From assembly GCA_039185015.1 (NCBI GenBank), contig JBCDAU010000007.1:1-64000 (forward strand): DNA of 64,000 bases. Reading direction: 5' to 3'. The notes beneath the pieces were generated by a model, which worked only from the letters and a program-made list of their open reading frames with translations, ran no database searches and was not told the origin of the DNA. The DNA comes from JBCBSZ01 sp039185015 (GTDB lineage: Bacteria > Actinomycetota > Acidimicrobiia > Acidimicrobiales > Poriferisodalaceae). Both the position numbers and the translations under genes were made by a program. Numbering within the stretch: the stretch's first letter is position 1; each line of letters begins with the position of its first letter. Positions 51,764-60,758 of this stretch are shown in pieces.

Positions 51764-51776
51764 GCGAGGAGGAGAG

Positions 51777-52208
51777 GTGACCGACGCCGACCGACCGACG
51801 CTCGTCGAGCTCGAGGCCGACGAGTGCTGGAACCTGATCGCCGAGGCCGACGTGGGGCGGGTCGGTTTCGTCACCCACGATGAGCCGACGATCCTGCCCG
51901 TGAACCACGTCATCGACGATGGTGCGATCTACTTCCGCACCGGCTTCGGCGCCAAGCTCGATCTCGCCCAACGGCTGAGCGGGAGCCGAGTCGCGTTCGA
52001 GGTCGACGGCGTCGACGCCGAAGCCCGTCGGGGTTGGAGCGTCCTCGTGCGCGGCACCGTCGAACCAGTGCTCGACACGGTCGTTGCCGCGCATCTCGAT
52101 CGTCTCGGCCATCACGTCTGGGCCGACGACCTCGAACGCACCTCGTGGGTGCGGATCGGGGTCGACGAGTTGACCGGACGACGAATCGAGTCCCCGCCGC
52201 CCGACTGA
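51777..52208 (+). CDS. Pyridoxamine-phosphate-oxidase-related flavin-binding protein
   Basis: 143 aa, GTG with GAGGAGGAG upstream, 13 bp after the glutamate dehydrogenase stop. The split barrel is marked by ECWNLIAEADVGRVGFVTHDEPTILPVNHVI and YFRTGFGAKLDLAQ, matching the nitroimidazole-reductase/PNPOx-like group (often FMN-bound, function unknown). The spacing suggests co-transcription with gdhA, but no common pathway is apparent. Confidence 0.75.
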   Translation: MTDADRPTLVELEADECWNLIAEADVGRVGFVTHDEPTILPVNHVIDDGAIYFRTGFGAKLDLAQRLSGSRVAFEVDGVDAEARRGWSVLVRGTVEPVLDTVVAAHLDRLGHHVWADDLERTSWVRIGVDELTGRRIESPPPD

Positions 52209-52388
52209 GTGCCCGTCCGAGGCGTCGGATGCGCACCGCCACGGCCGACTCTCCGAGCGTGACCGGTACGGTCGAACGGCTCGTCCTACGCTTCGATCGT
52301 GGGCACGTGGTGGAATCGGAGCAAGCTGGTTCGCAGCAGTTCCGGGCCGGCGGCGATGGGCTCTCGGCCGGGAACACCTGCGCCGCCG

Positions 52389-54239
52389 ATGGCAACCCGG
52401 AGCGTGCCGCGGCGTGGCCGGAAACGTTCGGCGTGGGCCGCCGTCGTCCTCGCGACCTCGGTCGCCTCGACGATCGGGACGCCGGCGTCGCCTGCCGTCA
52501 CGAACACGAGCGAGATCGAGCTCCTGGTCGCCCATCCGGGGCCGACGCACGAGTCACCGATCAGAACGGTGCTCGACCTCTCAGCGGATGGACGCGCCCT
52601 CTTCTTCCGGCAGTGGCCGTGGATCTCCGCCGACGACGGCGACTGGCTCGTACCCGACGGCGCGAGCGCACCGGAGAGTGGCGCCCTGACCCGCAACGGG
52701 GCCGAGCTCGTGCTCGGACCCGTCGTGTACGACCGGTCGACCGGCGGTCGGACCGTGCTCGCCGAGGTCGACCACGTCGGTTGGACCGGAGCGTCGCGGG
52801 ACGGGTCCGTGGTGGCGTACGTCGGGTCCGTCGAGCGATACGTCGAGTCCCGGCGGACGTCGGACATGCTCTTCCACGTCATCGATCGGATGGCCGGAAC
52901 GGGGCCGATCGACCTCACCGGCGGACACCGCCCCGTCCGCGTCGCAGTGTCCGACGACGGCTCCGCTGTGGCCTGGCTGTCCATCGAGCACGACGCGTCC
53001 GTCGCAGATGGGTACCACGTCAACACCTGGCGGCGAGTCGATGGGCAGGTGTGGCGCAGTCCGGAACGCTTCGTCACCGACGACCTGGACGTCGCCGACG
53101 ACGAGGCGGTGTACGTCATCGATCGCAGCGGGACGCTTCGTCCGCGCGGCTTGCTCCGGGTCTCGCCGTCCGGCACGACGCTGGTCGCTTCAGACATCGG
53201 TCCAGTCGATGGATGCGCGGTGACGGTGACCGTCGACCCGCCGAGCCTGCTGGGCCGGTACGGCCCCACGATCGCATCGGAGGACGTGCTGTGGTTCCGG
53301 AGCACCGGAGCGACCTGTGAGCTCGTGCAGACCGACGCTGACGGGACCACGACGGTGCTGGACGGGGACGTCTCGGTGACCGCTCCGATCCTCCGCAGTG
53401 ATGACGGGAGCGTCATCGCCTACCACCGGGGAGGGCCCCTCTCCGGCCGTCAGGTCGTGATCGGCCACGACCGCCTCGACCCGACCGCCCCCGTCGTCGA
53501 CCTCGACACGAGGAGGAGGTGGCCAGAGGATCCCGAGTACAGCGTGACGTTCTCCGACGGCGCCATCGTGACCGATGGGGGCTGGATTCGGAACGCCGCC
53601 CGCATCCCGCTCCTACATCCCGGTGAGCAGGTGGTCGCAACGGAGTTCACCGGCGGTGAGGAGTACCTGCAGTTCACGAGCAGTGGACGAGCGATCGCCT
53701 ACCGACGGGCGACCCACCACGGCGACCTCGACGGCGTCGCGCTCAACGCTCCGATCATCGACGCCGTCGCGTCACCGTCCGGCGAGGGGTACTGGATGGT
53801 CGCGGCCGACGGCGGGATCTTCGCGTTCGGGGACGCAATGTTCCACGGATCGCTGGGCGGAACCCCGTTGAACCAGCCGGTGATCGGCATGGCCCCGACG
53901 CGCTCGGGCGATGGGTATTGGCTGGTCGCCAGTGACGGCGGCGTCTTCGCGTTCGGGGACGCGCGGTTCCACGGATCGATGGGCGGAACGCCGTTGAACG
54001 CTCCGGTTCGCGGGATTCTGCCCTCGGCAGGCTTCGACGGGAACGGCTACCTGCTCGTCGCCGCCGACGGCGGCATGTTCTCGTTCGGTGACACCGAATT
54101 CTACGGCTCGCTGGGCGGCCGCGACCTCGATGCGCCGATCGTGGGCGCCGACGCGCCAACGGCCTACGCCTACGTGCTCGTCGATGAGACCGGCCTGACG
54201 ACGCGGTTCCAGTGCGACTCGCCGGGGCGCTGTCGCTAG
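52389..54239 (+). CDS. Secreted protein with WD/TolB-like blades and C-terminal DGGxFxFGDA repeats
   Basis: 616 aa from the ATG at 52389 (MATRSVPRRGRKR), an arginine-rich n-region before the hydrophobic WAAVVLATSVASTIG of a signal peptide. Residues 50-450 contain blade-like strands (LSADGRALFFRQWPW, VSDDGSAVAWLSIE, RSDDGSVIAYHRGG) as in TolB/WD propellers. From about 475 to 600 come three full repeats, for example GEGYWMVAADGGIFAFGDA with FHGSLGGTPLNQPV, the same unit as in the metalloprotease gene at 48749. No catalytic domain is seen. A second six-bladed or repeat-completed propeller is possible. It probably acts on the cell surface. Confidence 0.72.
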   Translation: MATRSVPRRGRKRSAWAAVVLATSVASTIGTPASPAVTNTSEIELLVAHPGPTHESPIRTVLDLSADGRALFFRQWPWISADDGDWLVPDGASAPESGALTRNGAELVLGPVVYDRSTGGRTVLAEVDHVGWTGASRDGSVVAYVGSVERYVESRRTSDMLFHVIDRMAGTGPIDLTGGHRPVRVAVSDDGSAVAWLSIEHDASVADGYHVNTWRRVDGQVWRSPERFVTDDLDVADDEAVYVIDRSGTLRPRGLLRVSPSGTTLVASDIGPVDGCAVTVTVDPPSLLGRYGPTIASEDVLWFRSTGATCELVQTDADGTTTVLDGDVSVTAPILRSDDGSVIAYHRGGPLSGRQVVIGHDRLDPTAPVVDLDTRRRWPEDPEYSVTFSDGAIVTDGGWIRNAARIPLLHPGEQVVATEFTGGEEYLQFTSSGRAIAYRRATHHGDLDGVALNAPIIDAVASPSGEGYWMVAADGGIFAFGDAMFHGSLGGTPLNQPVIGMAPTRSGDGYWLVASDGGVFAFGDARFHGSMGGTPLNAPVRGILPSAGFDGNGYLLVAADGGMFSFGDTEFYGSLGGRDLDAPIVGADAPTAYAYVLVDETGLTTRFQCDSPGRCR

Positions 54240-54275
54240 CCGTCAGAGCTCGCCCGACCGAGGGCCGGTCCGGTC

Positions 54276-55910
54276 CTAGGCGTCGGACGCGTCGAAGAGG
54301 TCCTTGGCAGCCGGGTAGTTGGCCTTGCCGTTCGGCGCCCGGGGCACGTCCTCGACGACGAGGAGCTGCTTGGGGAGCTTGTAGCTCGACAGGCGGCCCT
54401 TCGTCTCGGCGATGATCGCCTCGGGATCGGCGTCGGACCCCGGAGCGAGTGATGCCACGCCCACCACGCGGTTACCGAACCGCTCGTCGGGCACGCCGAA
54501 CACGAGGGCGTCCTCGACGGCCGGATGCACCTTGAGCGCCTCTTCGACCTCCTCGGGGAAGACCTTCTCGCCGCCGGTGTTGATGCAGTTCGAGCCCCGC
54601 CCGAGGAGGGTGATCGAGCCATCCTCCTCCACCGTGGCCATGTCGCCGATGAAGGCGTAGCGCTCGCCCCGGATCTCCCGGAACGTCCGAGCCGACTTCT
54701 CCTCGTCCTTGTAGTAGCCGATCGGCACGAGGCCACCGTTGGCGACCATGCCGACCACGCCCGAGCCCGGCTCGACCTCGTTGTCCTCGTCGTCGAAGAC
54801 CTTGGTCGTCGCCTGCATCGTGAACTTCGCCGTCTCGCCCTGCGGGGTGTCCTTGGTGGTGATCTGCTGGCCCATGCCACCCTCGGTCGAGCCGAGCACG
54901 TCGGCGATCGCGAGGTGCGGCACGTGGGCGATCATCGCCTGCTTGACCTCGGTCGAGAACATGGCGCCCGAGGACACGATCATCCGCAGTGACGACGCAT
55001 CCCAACGGTTCGGCTCGGCGTCGAGCGCCCGGACCATCGGCTTGGCGAACGCGTCACCGACGATCACGAGCGACTGCACGCCCTCGCGCTCGATCGCTGA
55101 CCACATCTCGGCCGGGTCGAGCGACCGGCTCTCCAAGAGCACGGCCGTGCCGCCCAGCGTGTGGGGCACCATCATCCCGAGCCAGCAGCCCGTGCCGTGC
55201 ATGAGCGGCGGACCGGACATCGCCACGGCCGACTGGCCCGCGTCGTAGAGCTGCTTGGCCATTGGCGCGAAGGCATCGGGTCCGTCGAACGGCGGCAGCC
55301 CGACCATCGCCGGATACCCCTCGATGAAGAACTTCGTGAAGTCGCGCATCGGGTACATGACGCCCTTCGGCATCCCCGTGGTGCCGCCGGTGTAGAACAT
55401 GTACAACTCGTCGCCCTGCGGCTCGATCCGCTCGGCCGGCGAGGTCGTCGCCTGCAGCTGGTCGTAGCTGATGGCGCCGTCGACGCCCTGCGAGCCGTCC
55501 TCGGCCGGACCGTCGTCGACCTCGATCAGCAGCTTCAGCTGGGGCAGCCGGTCCTTGACCCGAGCCACCCGGTCGCCGAGCGACGAGTGGAACGCCAGCG
55601 CCTCGATGTCGGCGTTGTCGAGGAGGTAGTAGAGCTCCTCGTCCAGGTACCGGTAGTTGACGTTGATCGGGACGCCACGGAACTTGATCGCGGCGAAGTT
55701 GGTCTCGGCGTACTCGGGCGAGTTGTAGAGGTACATCCCCACCTTCGAGTGGGGACCGAGGCCGGCGTCCAGGCACGCCTGCGCGAGGCGGGCAGCGTTC
55801 TGTTCGTAGTCGGCCCACGTGACGCGCCGGTCGCCCTGGGCGACGGCGATGTGGTCGGGCACCGCGTCCGCGACCGACTCCCAGATCATCCCGAAGTGGT
55901 TCTGCATCAC
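54276..55910 (-). CDS. AMP-forming fatty-acyl-CoA ligase (FadD-like)
   Basis: 544 aa. Motifs are FYTGGTTGMPKG, LGSTEGGMGQQI, the hinge LLGRGSNCINTGGEKVFPEE and the C-terminal lysine in APNGKANYPAAKD. The closing region and length match the FadD-like/long-chain group common in mycobacteria and relatives. GTG 55910 and ATG 55907 are both possible; CACAAT ends six bases before the ATG, which would fit a leaderless transcript. It activates a carboxylic acid to acyl-CoA; the chain is unknown. It stands alone on the minus strand. Confidence 0.87.
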   Translation of the reverse strand: MMQNHFGMIWESVADAVPDHIAVAQGDRRVTWADYEQNAARLAQACLDAGLGPHSKVGMYLYNSPEYAETNFAAIKFRGVPINVNYRYLDEELYYLLDNADIEALAFHSSLGDRVARVKDRLPQLKLLIEVDDGPAEDGSQGVDGAISYDQLQATTSPAERIEPQGDELYMFYTGGTTGMPKGVMYPMRDFTKFFIEGYPAMVGLPPFDGPDAFAPMAKQLYDAGQSAVAMSGPPLMHGTGCWLGMMVPHTLGGTAVLLESRSLDPAEMWSAIEREGVQSLVIVGDAFAKPMVRALDAEPNRWDASSLRMIVSSGAMFSTEVKQAMIAHVPHLAIADVLGSTEGGMGQQITTKDTPQGETAKFTMQATTKVFDDEDNEVEPGSGVVGMVANGGLVPIGYYKDEEKSARTFREIRGERYAFIGDMATVEEDGSITLLGRGSNCINTGGEKVFPEEVEEALKVHPAVEDALVFGVPDERFGNRVVGVASLAPGSDADPEAIIAETKGRLSSYKLPKQLLVVEDVPRAPNGKANYPAAKDLFDASDA

Positions 55911-56016
55911 CCGATTGTGGCAGAGGTCACAGCGCCGACCCCAAGCGAGGACGGGCGGCGTCCTCCGGCGATCACGAGCGGCGTGGACGTTCCGCCGTCG
56001 CGTCGGCGGGGTTGGC

Positions 56017-56820
56017 TCAGCCGTCGATGACCCGCACGCCGACCCGGTCGACGTCGAGCACCAGCACGCGCCCCTCGGGCAGGTCGGCGCCGACGTCGTC
56101 GACCCCGTGTCGCTCGACGAAGGCGGCGACCGTCGGCCCGGATCCGCTGAGCCACGCCGCCAGCGAGCGCGTCGCGAGCACGTCGAGGGCGGCGCGGCTG
56201 TTCGGGACGAGCTCGAGGCGTCCGTCCTGGTGGAGGCGGTCGGTGGTCGCCCCTGCCAGTGCTGTGGCGTTCCCGGTCGTCAGGGCGCCGACGAGCAGCG
56301 CGGTCCGTCCGATGTTGAAGACCGCGTCAGCGAACGGGATCGTCTCCGGCAGCCGTGAGCGCGAGGCATCGGTGGAGGTCGCCCAGTCGTCGGGGACCCA
56401 GGCGACGACCGCCGCGTCGAGCCCGAGCTCGAGCGGGAGCAGTCGGTCGCCGGCGCTGATCGTCAAGCCCCCGTAGGTGGACGGAGCGGCGTTGTCAGGA
56501 TGGCCCTCGAGCTCGGTGGCCCGCTCGTAGATCTCCGGACGGGAAGCGTCGAGCTCGTCGCCACGCTGGACGACGGCCGCGGCGAGTCCGGCGACCCGCG
56601 CCGCCGCCGAGAAGCCGAGACCTCGACCCGGCGGGATGGGGGACCGCCAGGACAGCGGACCGGTCCCGCCGGCCCCTCGGAACGCCCGCATGCCGGGATG
56701 CGTCTCCTCCATCGGGCGGTCGTCGCCGAACCAGACCCGGAACGGGAGGTCGAGCGCGAGGCCGAGCGCGTCGAAGCCGGGGCCGATGTTGGCCGAGCTG
56801 GCCGGTGCGACGATCTCCAC
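56017..56820 (-). CDS. thrB: Homoserine kinase
   Basis: 267 aa from a GTG at 56820 (VEIVAPASSANIGPGFD). This opening is the homoserine kinase signature. The GHMP ATP loop reads IPPGRGLGFSAAAR, with Phe in place of the usual second-position Ser of GLGSSAA, and the C-terminal motif is AAWLSGSGPTVAAF. It phosphorylates homoserine to O-phosphohomoserine for threonine synthesis. It is rather short for the family (about 300). It is divergent, with an 87-bp gap, from a PLP enzyme whose downstream neighbour is threonine-synthase-like, which suits the pathway. Confidence 0.83.
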   Translation of the reverse strand: MEIVAPASSANIGPGFDALGLALDLPFRVWFGDDRPMEETHPGMRAFRGAGGTGPLSWRSPIPPGRGLGFSAAARVAGLAAAVVQRGDELDASRPEIYERATELEGHPDNAAPSTYGGLTISAGDRLLPLELGLDAAVVAWVPDDWATSTDASRSRLPETIPFADAVFNIGRTALLVGALTTGNATALAGATTDRLHQDGRLELVPNSRAALDVLATRSLAAWLSGSGPTVAAFVERHGVDDVGADLPEGRVLVLDVDRVGVRVIDG

Positions 56821-56907
56821 GGTCCTCCGAGCGCAGGTCCAGGGGGCTCGCCGGATGGTAGGTGCGGGCACCACACTGTCGGAACCACGAGCCTCGGAAG
56901 GACCCCC

Positions 56908-58416
56908 GTGACCGTTGCGACCAAGCGCCCGTTCGAGATGACCGCCGAGGTGGTCGACGCCGACGTCCTCGACCGTGCCGCACGCCGCTTCGCCGACAAC
57001 GGGATCGTGCTCCCGACCTTCGCCCAGCTGGTCGACCCGACCAGCGCTCCGGCCGATGTCCGCGAGTCGCTCGGGACGGTGGAGCCCGACGCCGCTGACG
57101 CCCGCAACCTCTTCCGGGTCAACTGGTACAACGCCCACGACCGGCAGAGCACCGTCGACGTGCCCGGGCACATCGTCGTGCCGCCCGAGCTCACCGGCGT
57201 CGAGGCGACGATCGTGTTGGCCTACGGCTACCGGTTCCCGATGATCCGGGCCCACAAGGTGCTGGCCGCCTACGCCTGCCTGGTGCCGCGGGTGGTCACC
57301 GGACAGTTCGATCCGACCTCCCAGCGCGCGGTGTGGCCGTCGACGGGCAACTACGCCAGGGGCGGCGTGGCCATCAGCCGGATCATGGGCTGCCGAGGTG
57401 TCGCCGTGCTCCCCGAGGGCATGAGCAAGGCCCGCTTCGACTGGCTCGACCGATGGGTCGCCGACCCGGCCGACATCATCCGCACGGTCGGGACCGAGTC
57501 GAACGTCAAGGAGATCTACGACGCGTGCGCCCGGCTCGAGCAGGAGCCCGACACGGTCATCCTCAACCAGTTCTCCGAGTACGCGAACCACATCGGCCAT
57601 CGGGTCGTCACCGGCGACGCGCTGGCGACCGTCTACGAGCACGTCGCCTCCTCGCTGCCCGGAGCCCGCCTCCGCGCCTACGTGTCGGCGTCCGGGTCCG
57701 CCGGCACGCTCGCCGCGGGCGACCACCTCAAGGACCGGTACGGCTCGCGCATCGTGGTCGCGGAGGCGCTCGAGTGCCCGACGCTGCTCGAGAACGGCTA
57801 CGGCGAGCACAACATCCAGGGGATCGGCGACAAGCACGTGCCGTTGATCCACAACGTGATGAGCTCCGACTACGTCTCGGCCATCAGCGACCGATCCACC
57901 GATGCGCTGGACCTGCTGTTCAACTCTCCTGCCGGACACGACGAGCTCCGCCGCCAGGGCGTGCCCGAGGCGACGATCGGTGAGCTGACCCATCTCGGCT
58001 ACTCGTCGATCTGCAACGCGCTGTCGGCGATCAAGCTCGCCCGCTACGAGGGCTACGGCCCCGAGGACGTCATCGTCACCGTCGCCACCGACGGCAGCGA
58101 GCTCTACGACGCCGAGCGGGCGCAGTACACCGCCACCCACTACCCGGACGGCTTCGGTGCGGTCGATGCTGCCGCCGTGTTCGCCGAGCACCTCGCGGCC
58201 GTCGACACCGATGCCTTCCTGTCGCTGCGCGAGGCCGATCGGCGGCGCATCTTCAACCTCGGCTACTACACCTGGGTCGAGCAGCAGGGTGAGTCGGTCG
58301 AGGACTTCGACCGCCGTCGAGACCAGGCCTTCTGGTCGTCGTTGCTCGACCTCGTCGAGCCGTGGGACGAGCGGATCCGGGAGTTCAACGAACGCACCGG
58401 GTCCCTCGCCGGGTGA
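56908..58416 (+). CDS. PLP-dependent fold-type II enzyme (cysteine-synthase-like)
   Basis: 502 aa from a GTG with GGAAGGA upstream. The probable Schiff-base lysine is Lys117 in MIRAHKVLAAYACLV, the substrate loop STGNYARGGVAISRIMG is unusual (STGN in place of the common SSGNTG), and the PLP-phosphate loop is SASGSAGTLAAGD. The segment ECPTLLENGYGEHNIQGIGDK resembles the GIG region of cysteine synthase and cystathionine synthase. A C-terminal extension of about 120 residues has no known partner. Reactions of this type replace or eliminate a beta substituent. The gene overlaps the next PLP enzyme gene by four bases. Confidence 0.72.
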   Translation: MTVATKRPFEMTAEVVDADVLDRAARRFADNGIVLPTFAQLVDPTSAPADVRESLGTVEPDAADARNLFRVNWYNAHDRQSTVDVPGHIVVPPELTGVEATIVLAYGYRFPMIRAHKVLAAYACLVPRVVTGQFDPTSQRAVWPSTGNYARGGVAISRIMGCRGVAVLPEGMSKARFDWLDRWVADPADIIRTVGTESNVKEIYDACARLEQEPDTVILNQFSEYANHIGHRVVTGDALATVYEHVASSLPGARLRAYVSASGSAGTLAAGDHLKDRYGSRIVVAEALECPTLLENGYGEHNIQGIGDKHVPLIHNVMSSDYVSAISDRSTDALDLLFNSPAGHDELRRQGVPEATIGELTHLGYSSICNALSAIKLARYEGYGPEDVIVTVATDGSELYDAERAQYTATHYPDGFGAVDAAAVFAEHLAAVDTDAFLSLREADRRRIFNLGYYTWVEQQGESVEDFDRRRDQAFWSSLLDLVEPWDERIREFNERTGSLAG

Positions 58417-59675
58417 GCGCCTGCGCCCGCTGCGGCCAGGAACCCGCAGCCGACCTGGGACGATGCCCCCGGGCCGGCCTCGATGACGACTGCGTGCTCG
58501 CTCCTCCACTGCCCGGGCGATGGTGGTCCGATCCCGACGAGCACCAGCCCTTCCTTCGCTATCGACGGATGCTGTGGTCGTGGCGCACGGCGACGGCGGT
58601 GGGCATCGACGACGCCGCCTACGTGTCGCTGGTGCGGGACCTCGACGACGCGGTGGCCGACGTGGACGGGGCTGGTTTCGGGATCACGCCGACGGCCCGT
58701 CAGCCGGCGCTGGCGTCGGCCATCGGATTCGACGGCGAGCTCTGGGTCAAGGACGAGACCGGCAACGTGTCCGGCTCGCACAAGGCGCGGCACCTGTTCG
58801 GGATCGCCGTCCACCTGGCCGTGCTCGACCGGGCCGGTCGCGTCGAGGGCGCCGACGCGACCCTGGCCATCGCCTCGTGCGGCAACGCCGCCCTCGGCGC
58901 GGCGGTCGTCGCCGCCGCAGCCGAACGCCGCCTCCGCGTCTTCGTCCCTCCCGTCGCCGCGCCGTCCGTGCTCGACCGTCTCGACGCGCTCGGCGCCGAG
59001 ATCGAGGTGTGCGAGCGGCGGGAGGGTGAGGCCGGCGATCCCTGCTACCTCCGGTTCCGAGAGGCGGTCGCGGACGGCGCCCTCGCCTTCGGCTGCCAGG
59101 GGCCCGACAACGGCCTGACGATCGACGGTGGCCGAACGCTCGGCTTCGAGCTCGGCGAGCAGGTCGGTGCAGCCGGACTCGACCGGCTGTACGTGCAGGT
59201 CGGCGGGGGAGCGTTGGCCACGGGCGTGTCCGACGGGGTCGCCGTGGCCGCTCGGGCCGACGGTCCGCTCGATCGCGAGCCCGCCCTCGTGCCGGTGCAG
59301 ACCGAGGGCTGTCACCCGTTGTCGTTGGCGCACGAGCGGGTCGTCGGCGCATACGGCGGCGATGTCGACGCGGCGTCACGCCACCGGTCGGAGGTGATGG
59401 TCCCCTGGCCGGTGGAGCCGCACTCGCTCGCCGGCGGGATCCTGGACGACGAGACCTACGACTGGCAGGCCGTCGTCCGGCGCTCACTGATCACCGGAGG
59501 CCTCCCCGTCGTCGTGAACGAGGAGCAGATCGCCGACGCTCACCACCTCGGCGTGGCGCACACCGGCATCGACGCCGAACCGACCGGCACCGCCGGGCTC
59601 GCCGGACTGCTCGCCGAAGCCCCCGAGGTCGCAGCGGCGTCGGCGGCGGTGCTCTTCACCGGCGTTCGCCGCTGA
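58413..59675 (+). CDS. Threonine-synthase-like PLP enzyme with N-terminal cysteine cluster
   Basis: 420 aa from a GTG inside the previous stop. The N-terminus holds four cysteines (CARCGQ, RCPRAG, DDDC) that may bind zinc. The lysine is Lys124 in GNVSGSHKARHLFG, where threonine synthase has GSFKDR; the substrate loop is SCGNAALGAAV, and a glycine loop VQVGGGALATGV binds the phosphate. It is thus a relative of threonine synthase and threonine dehydratase with altered active-site residues. The linked fold-type II gene and the divergent homoserine kinase suggest amino-acid metabolism, but the exact reaction is unknown. Confidence 0.75.
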   Translation: MSACARCGQEPAADLGRCPRAGLDDDCVLAPPLPGRWWSDPDEHQPFLRYRRMLWSWRTATAVGIDDAAYVSLVRDLDDAVADVDGAGFGITPTARQPALASAIGFDGELWVKDETGNVSGSHKARHLFGIAVHLAVLDRAGRVEGADATLAIASCGNAALGAAVVAAAAERRLRVFVPPVAAPSVLDRLDALGAEIEVCERREGEAGDPCYLRFREAVADGALAFGCQGPDNGLTIDGGRTLGFELGEQVGAAGLDRLYVQVGGGALATGVSDGVAVAARADGPLDREPALVPVQTEGCHPLSLAHERVVGAYGGDVDAASRHRSEVMVPWPVEPHSLAGGILDDETYDWQAVVRRSLITGGLPVVVNEEQIADAHHLGVAHTGIDAEPTGTAGLAGLLAEAPEVAAASAAVLFTGVRR

Positions 59676-59709
59676 GGCGGCTCGGCGGCTCCACCACCCG
59701 AGCACGTCG

Positions 59710-60672
59710 TCAGGCGTCGGCCGCGATCCGGAAGCCCAGGTTGCCCGTGGAGGAGTCGAGGCCGTTGCTGCTTCGCGCGCTCACCCGGTACCGATCGCAG
59801 TACGAGTCGTGGCAGAGGTACGACCCGCCACGCATCACTTTCACGTCGCCGCGAGGCGGGCCGACGGGGTCTGTGCGGCGTTCGCGCTGGTGGAAGGTGG
59901 GGTGGAACCAGTCGGCGCACCACTCCCACACGTTGCCGGCCACGCCGTGGAGGCCGAAGTCGTTGGGCTCGTACGCGTCCGCCGGTGAGGTGCCTGCGTA
60001 GCCGTCCGCCGTGGTGTTCTCGGCGGGGAAGCGGCCCTCGAAGATGTTGCACCGAGTGATTCCGTCCGGCGCGAACTCGTCACCCCACGGGTAGCGGCGG
60101 CCCTCGAGCCCACCGCGCGCTGCTCGCTCCCACTCCGCCTCCGTCGGGAGCCGGACACCGGCCCAGCCGCAGAACGCCTGCGCGTCGTTCCAGGAGACGT
60201 GGACCACCGGATGTTCGAGTCGTTCGGCCACCGACGACTGCGGCCCGTCCGGGTGGGCCCAGTCGGCCCCCTCGACGACCCGCCACCAGGGCGCCTCGGC
60301 GACGCCGTGGGTCGGCGGGAAGTCGTCGGGCAGGAAGGCGGCGAAGACGAACGACCAGCCGTACCGCTCCGCGTCGGTGCGGAACCCGGTCGCCGCCACG
60401 AACTCGGCGAACTGCGCGTTGGTGACGGCGGTGGCCGCGATCCGGTACGCCGACACTCGCACTCGCCTGCTCGGCCCCTCGCCGTCGGCCGGCCAGCGAG
60501 GGGCGTCGTCGGTGCCCATCGTGAAGACGCCGGTGGGCACCTCGACGAGCGCTTGCTCCATGGCCGCACCCGGTGCGTGTGTGCCGGCCGGCCGTGGCTC
60601 CGCCGAGTCGTCAGCACCCGATCGAGATGGAGCGCAGCAGGGCCCGGCCGGAGGGTCCGCGTCGCTCGCCAT
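59710..60672 (-). CDS. Formylglycine-generating enzyme
   Basis: 320 aa; the ATG at 60672 (MASDADPPAG) is chosen over 60705. The FGE/SUMF1 domain is complete: VPTGVFTMGTDD, WNDAQAFCGWAGVRLPTEAEWE, NVWEWCADW and the copper-binding cysteine pair in RGGSYLCHDSYCDRYRV, as in actinobacterial FGEs. It oxidises the cysteine of CxPxR in sulfatases to formylglycine. The divergent gene encodes just such a sulfatase. The first 40 residues are of low complexity (Cys, Pro, Ser) and probably disordered. Confidence 0.9.
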   Translation of the reverse strand: MASDADPPAGPCCAPSRSGADDSAEPRPAGTHAPGAAMEQALVEVPTGVFTMGTDDAPRWPADGEGPSRRVRVSAYRIAATAVTNAQFAEFVAATGFRTDAERYGWSFVFAAFLPDDFPPTHGVAEAPWWRVVEGADWAHPDGPQSSVAERLEHPVVHVSWNDAQAFCGWAGVRLPTEAEWERAARGGLEGRRYPWGDEFAPDGITRCNIFEGRFPAENTTADGYAGTSPADAYEPNDFGLHGVAGNVWEWCADWFHPTFHQRERRTDPVGPPRGDVKVMRGGSYLCHDSYCDRYRVSARSSNGLDSSTGNLGFRIAADA

Positions 60673-60722
60673 GACGTGGATGCTCCCACGTCGCAGCTGT
60701 TCCACGACGCGCCCCGTCGGTC

Positions 60723-60751
60723 TAGGTTCGCGGTATTCGCTCCTGAGGAGG
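60723..60751 (+). promoter_or_regulatory. Probable -10 box and Shine-Dalgarno of the sulfatase gene
   Basis: TAGGTT at 60723 fits the actinobacterial -10 pattern, and GAGGAGG at 60745-60751 lies seven bases before the GTG start, making the start choice firm. Confidence 0.45.
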
Positions 60752-60758
60752 TTGGGCC

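Noticed and set aside
56017..58509. A giant minus-strand frame of 830 residues as a homoserine kinase fusion
   Set aside because: Everything upstream of 56820 is antiphase to the two PLP-enzyme genes, which carry full motifs.
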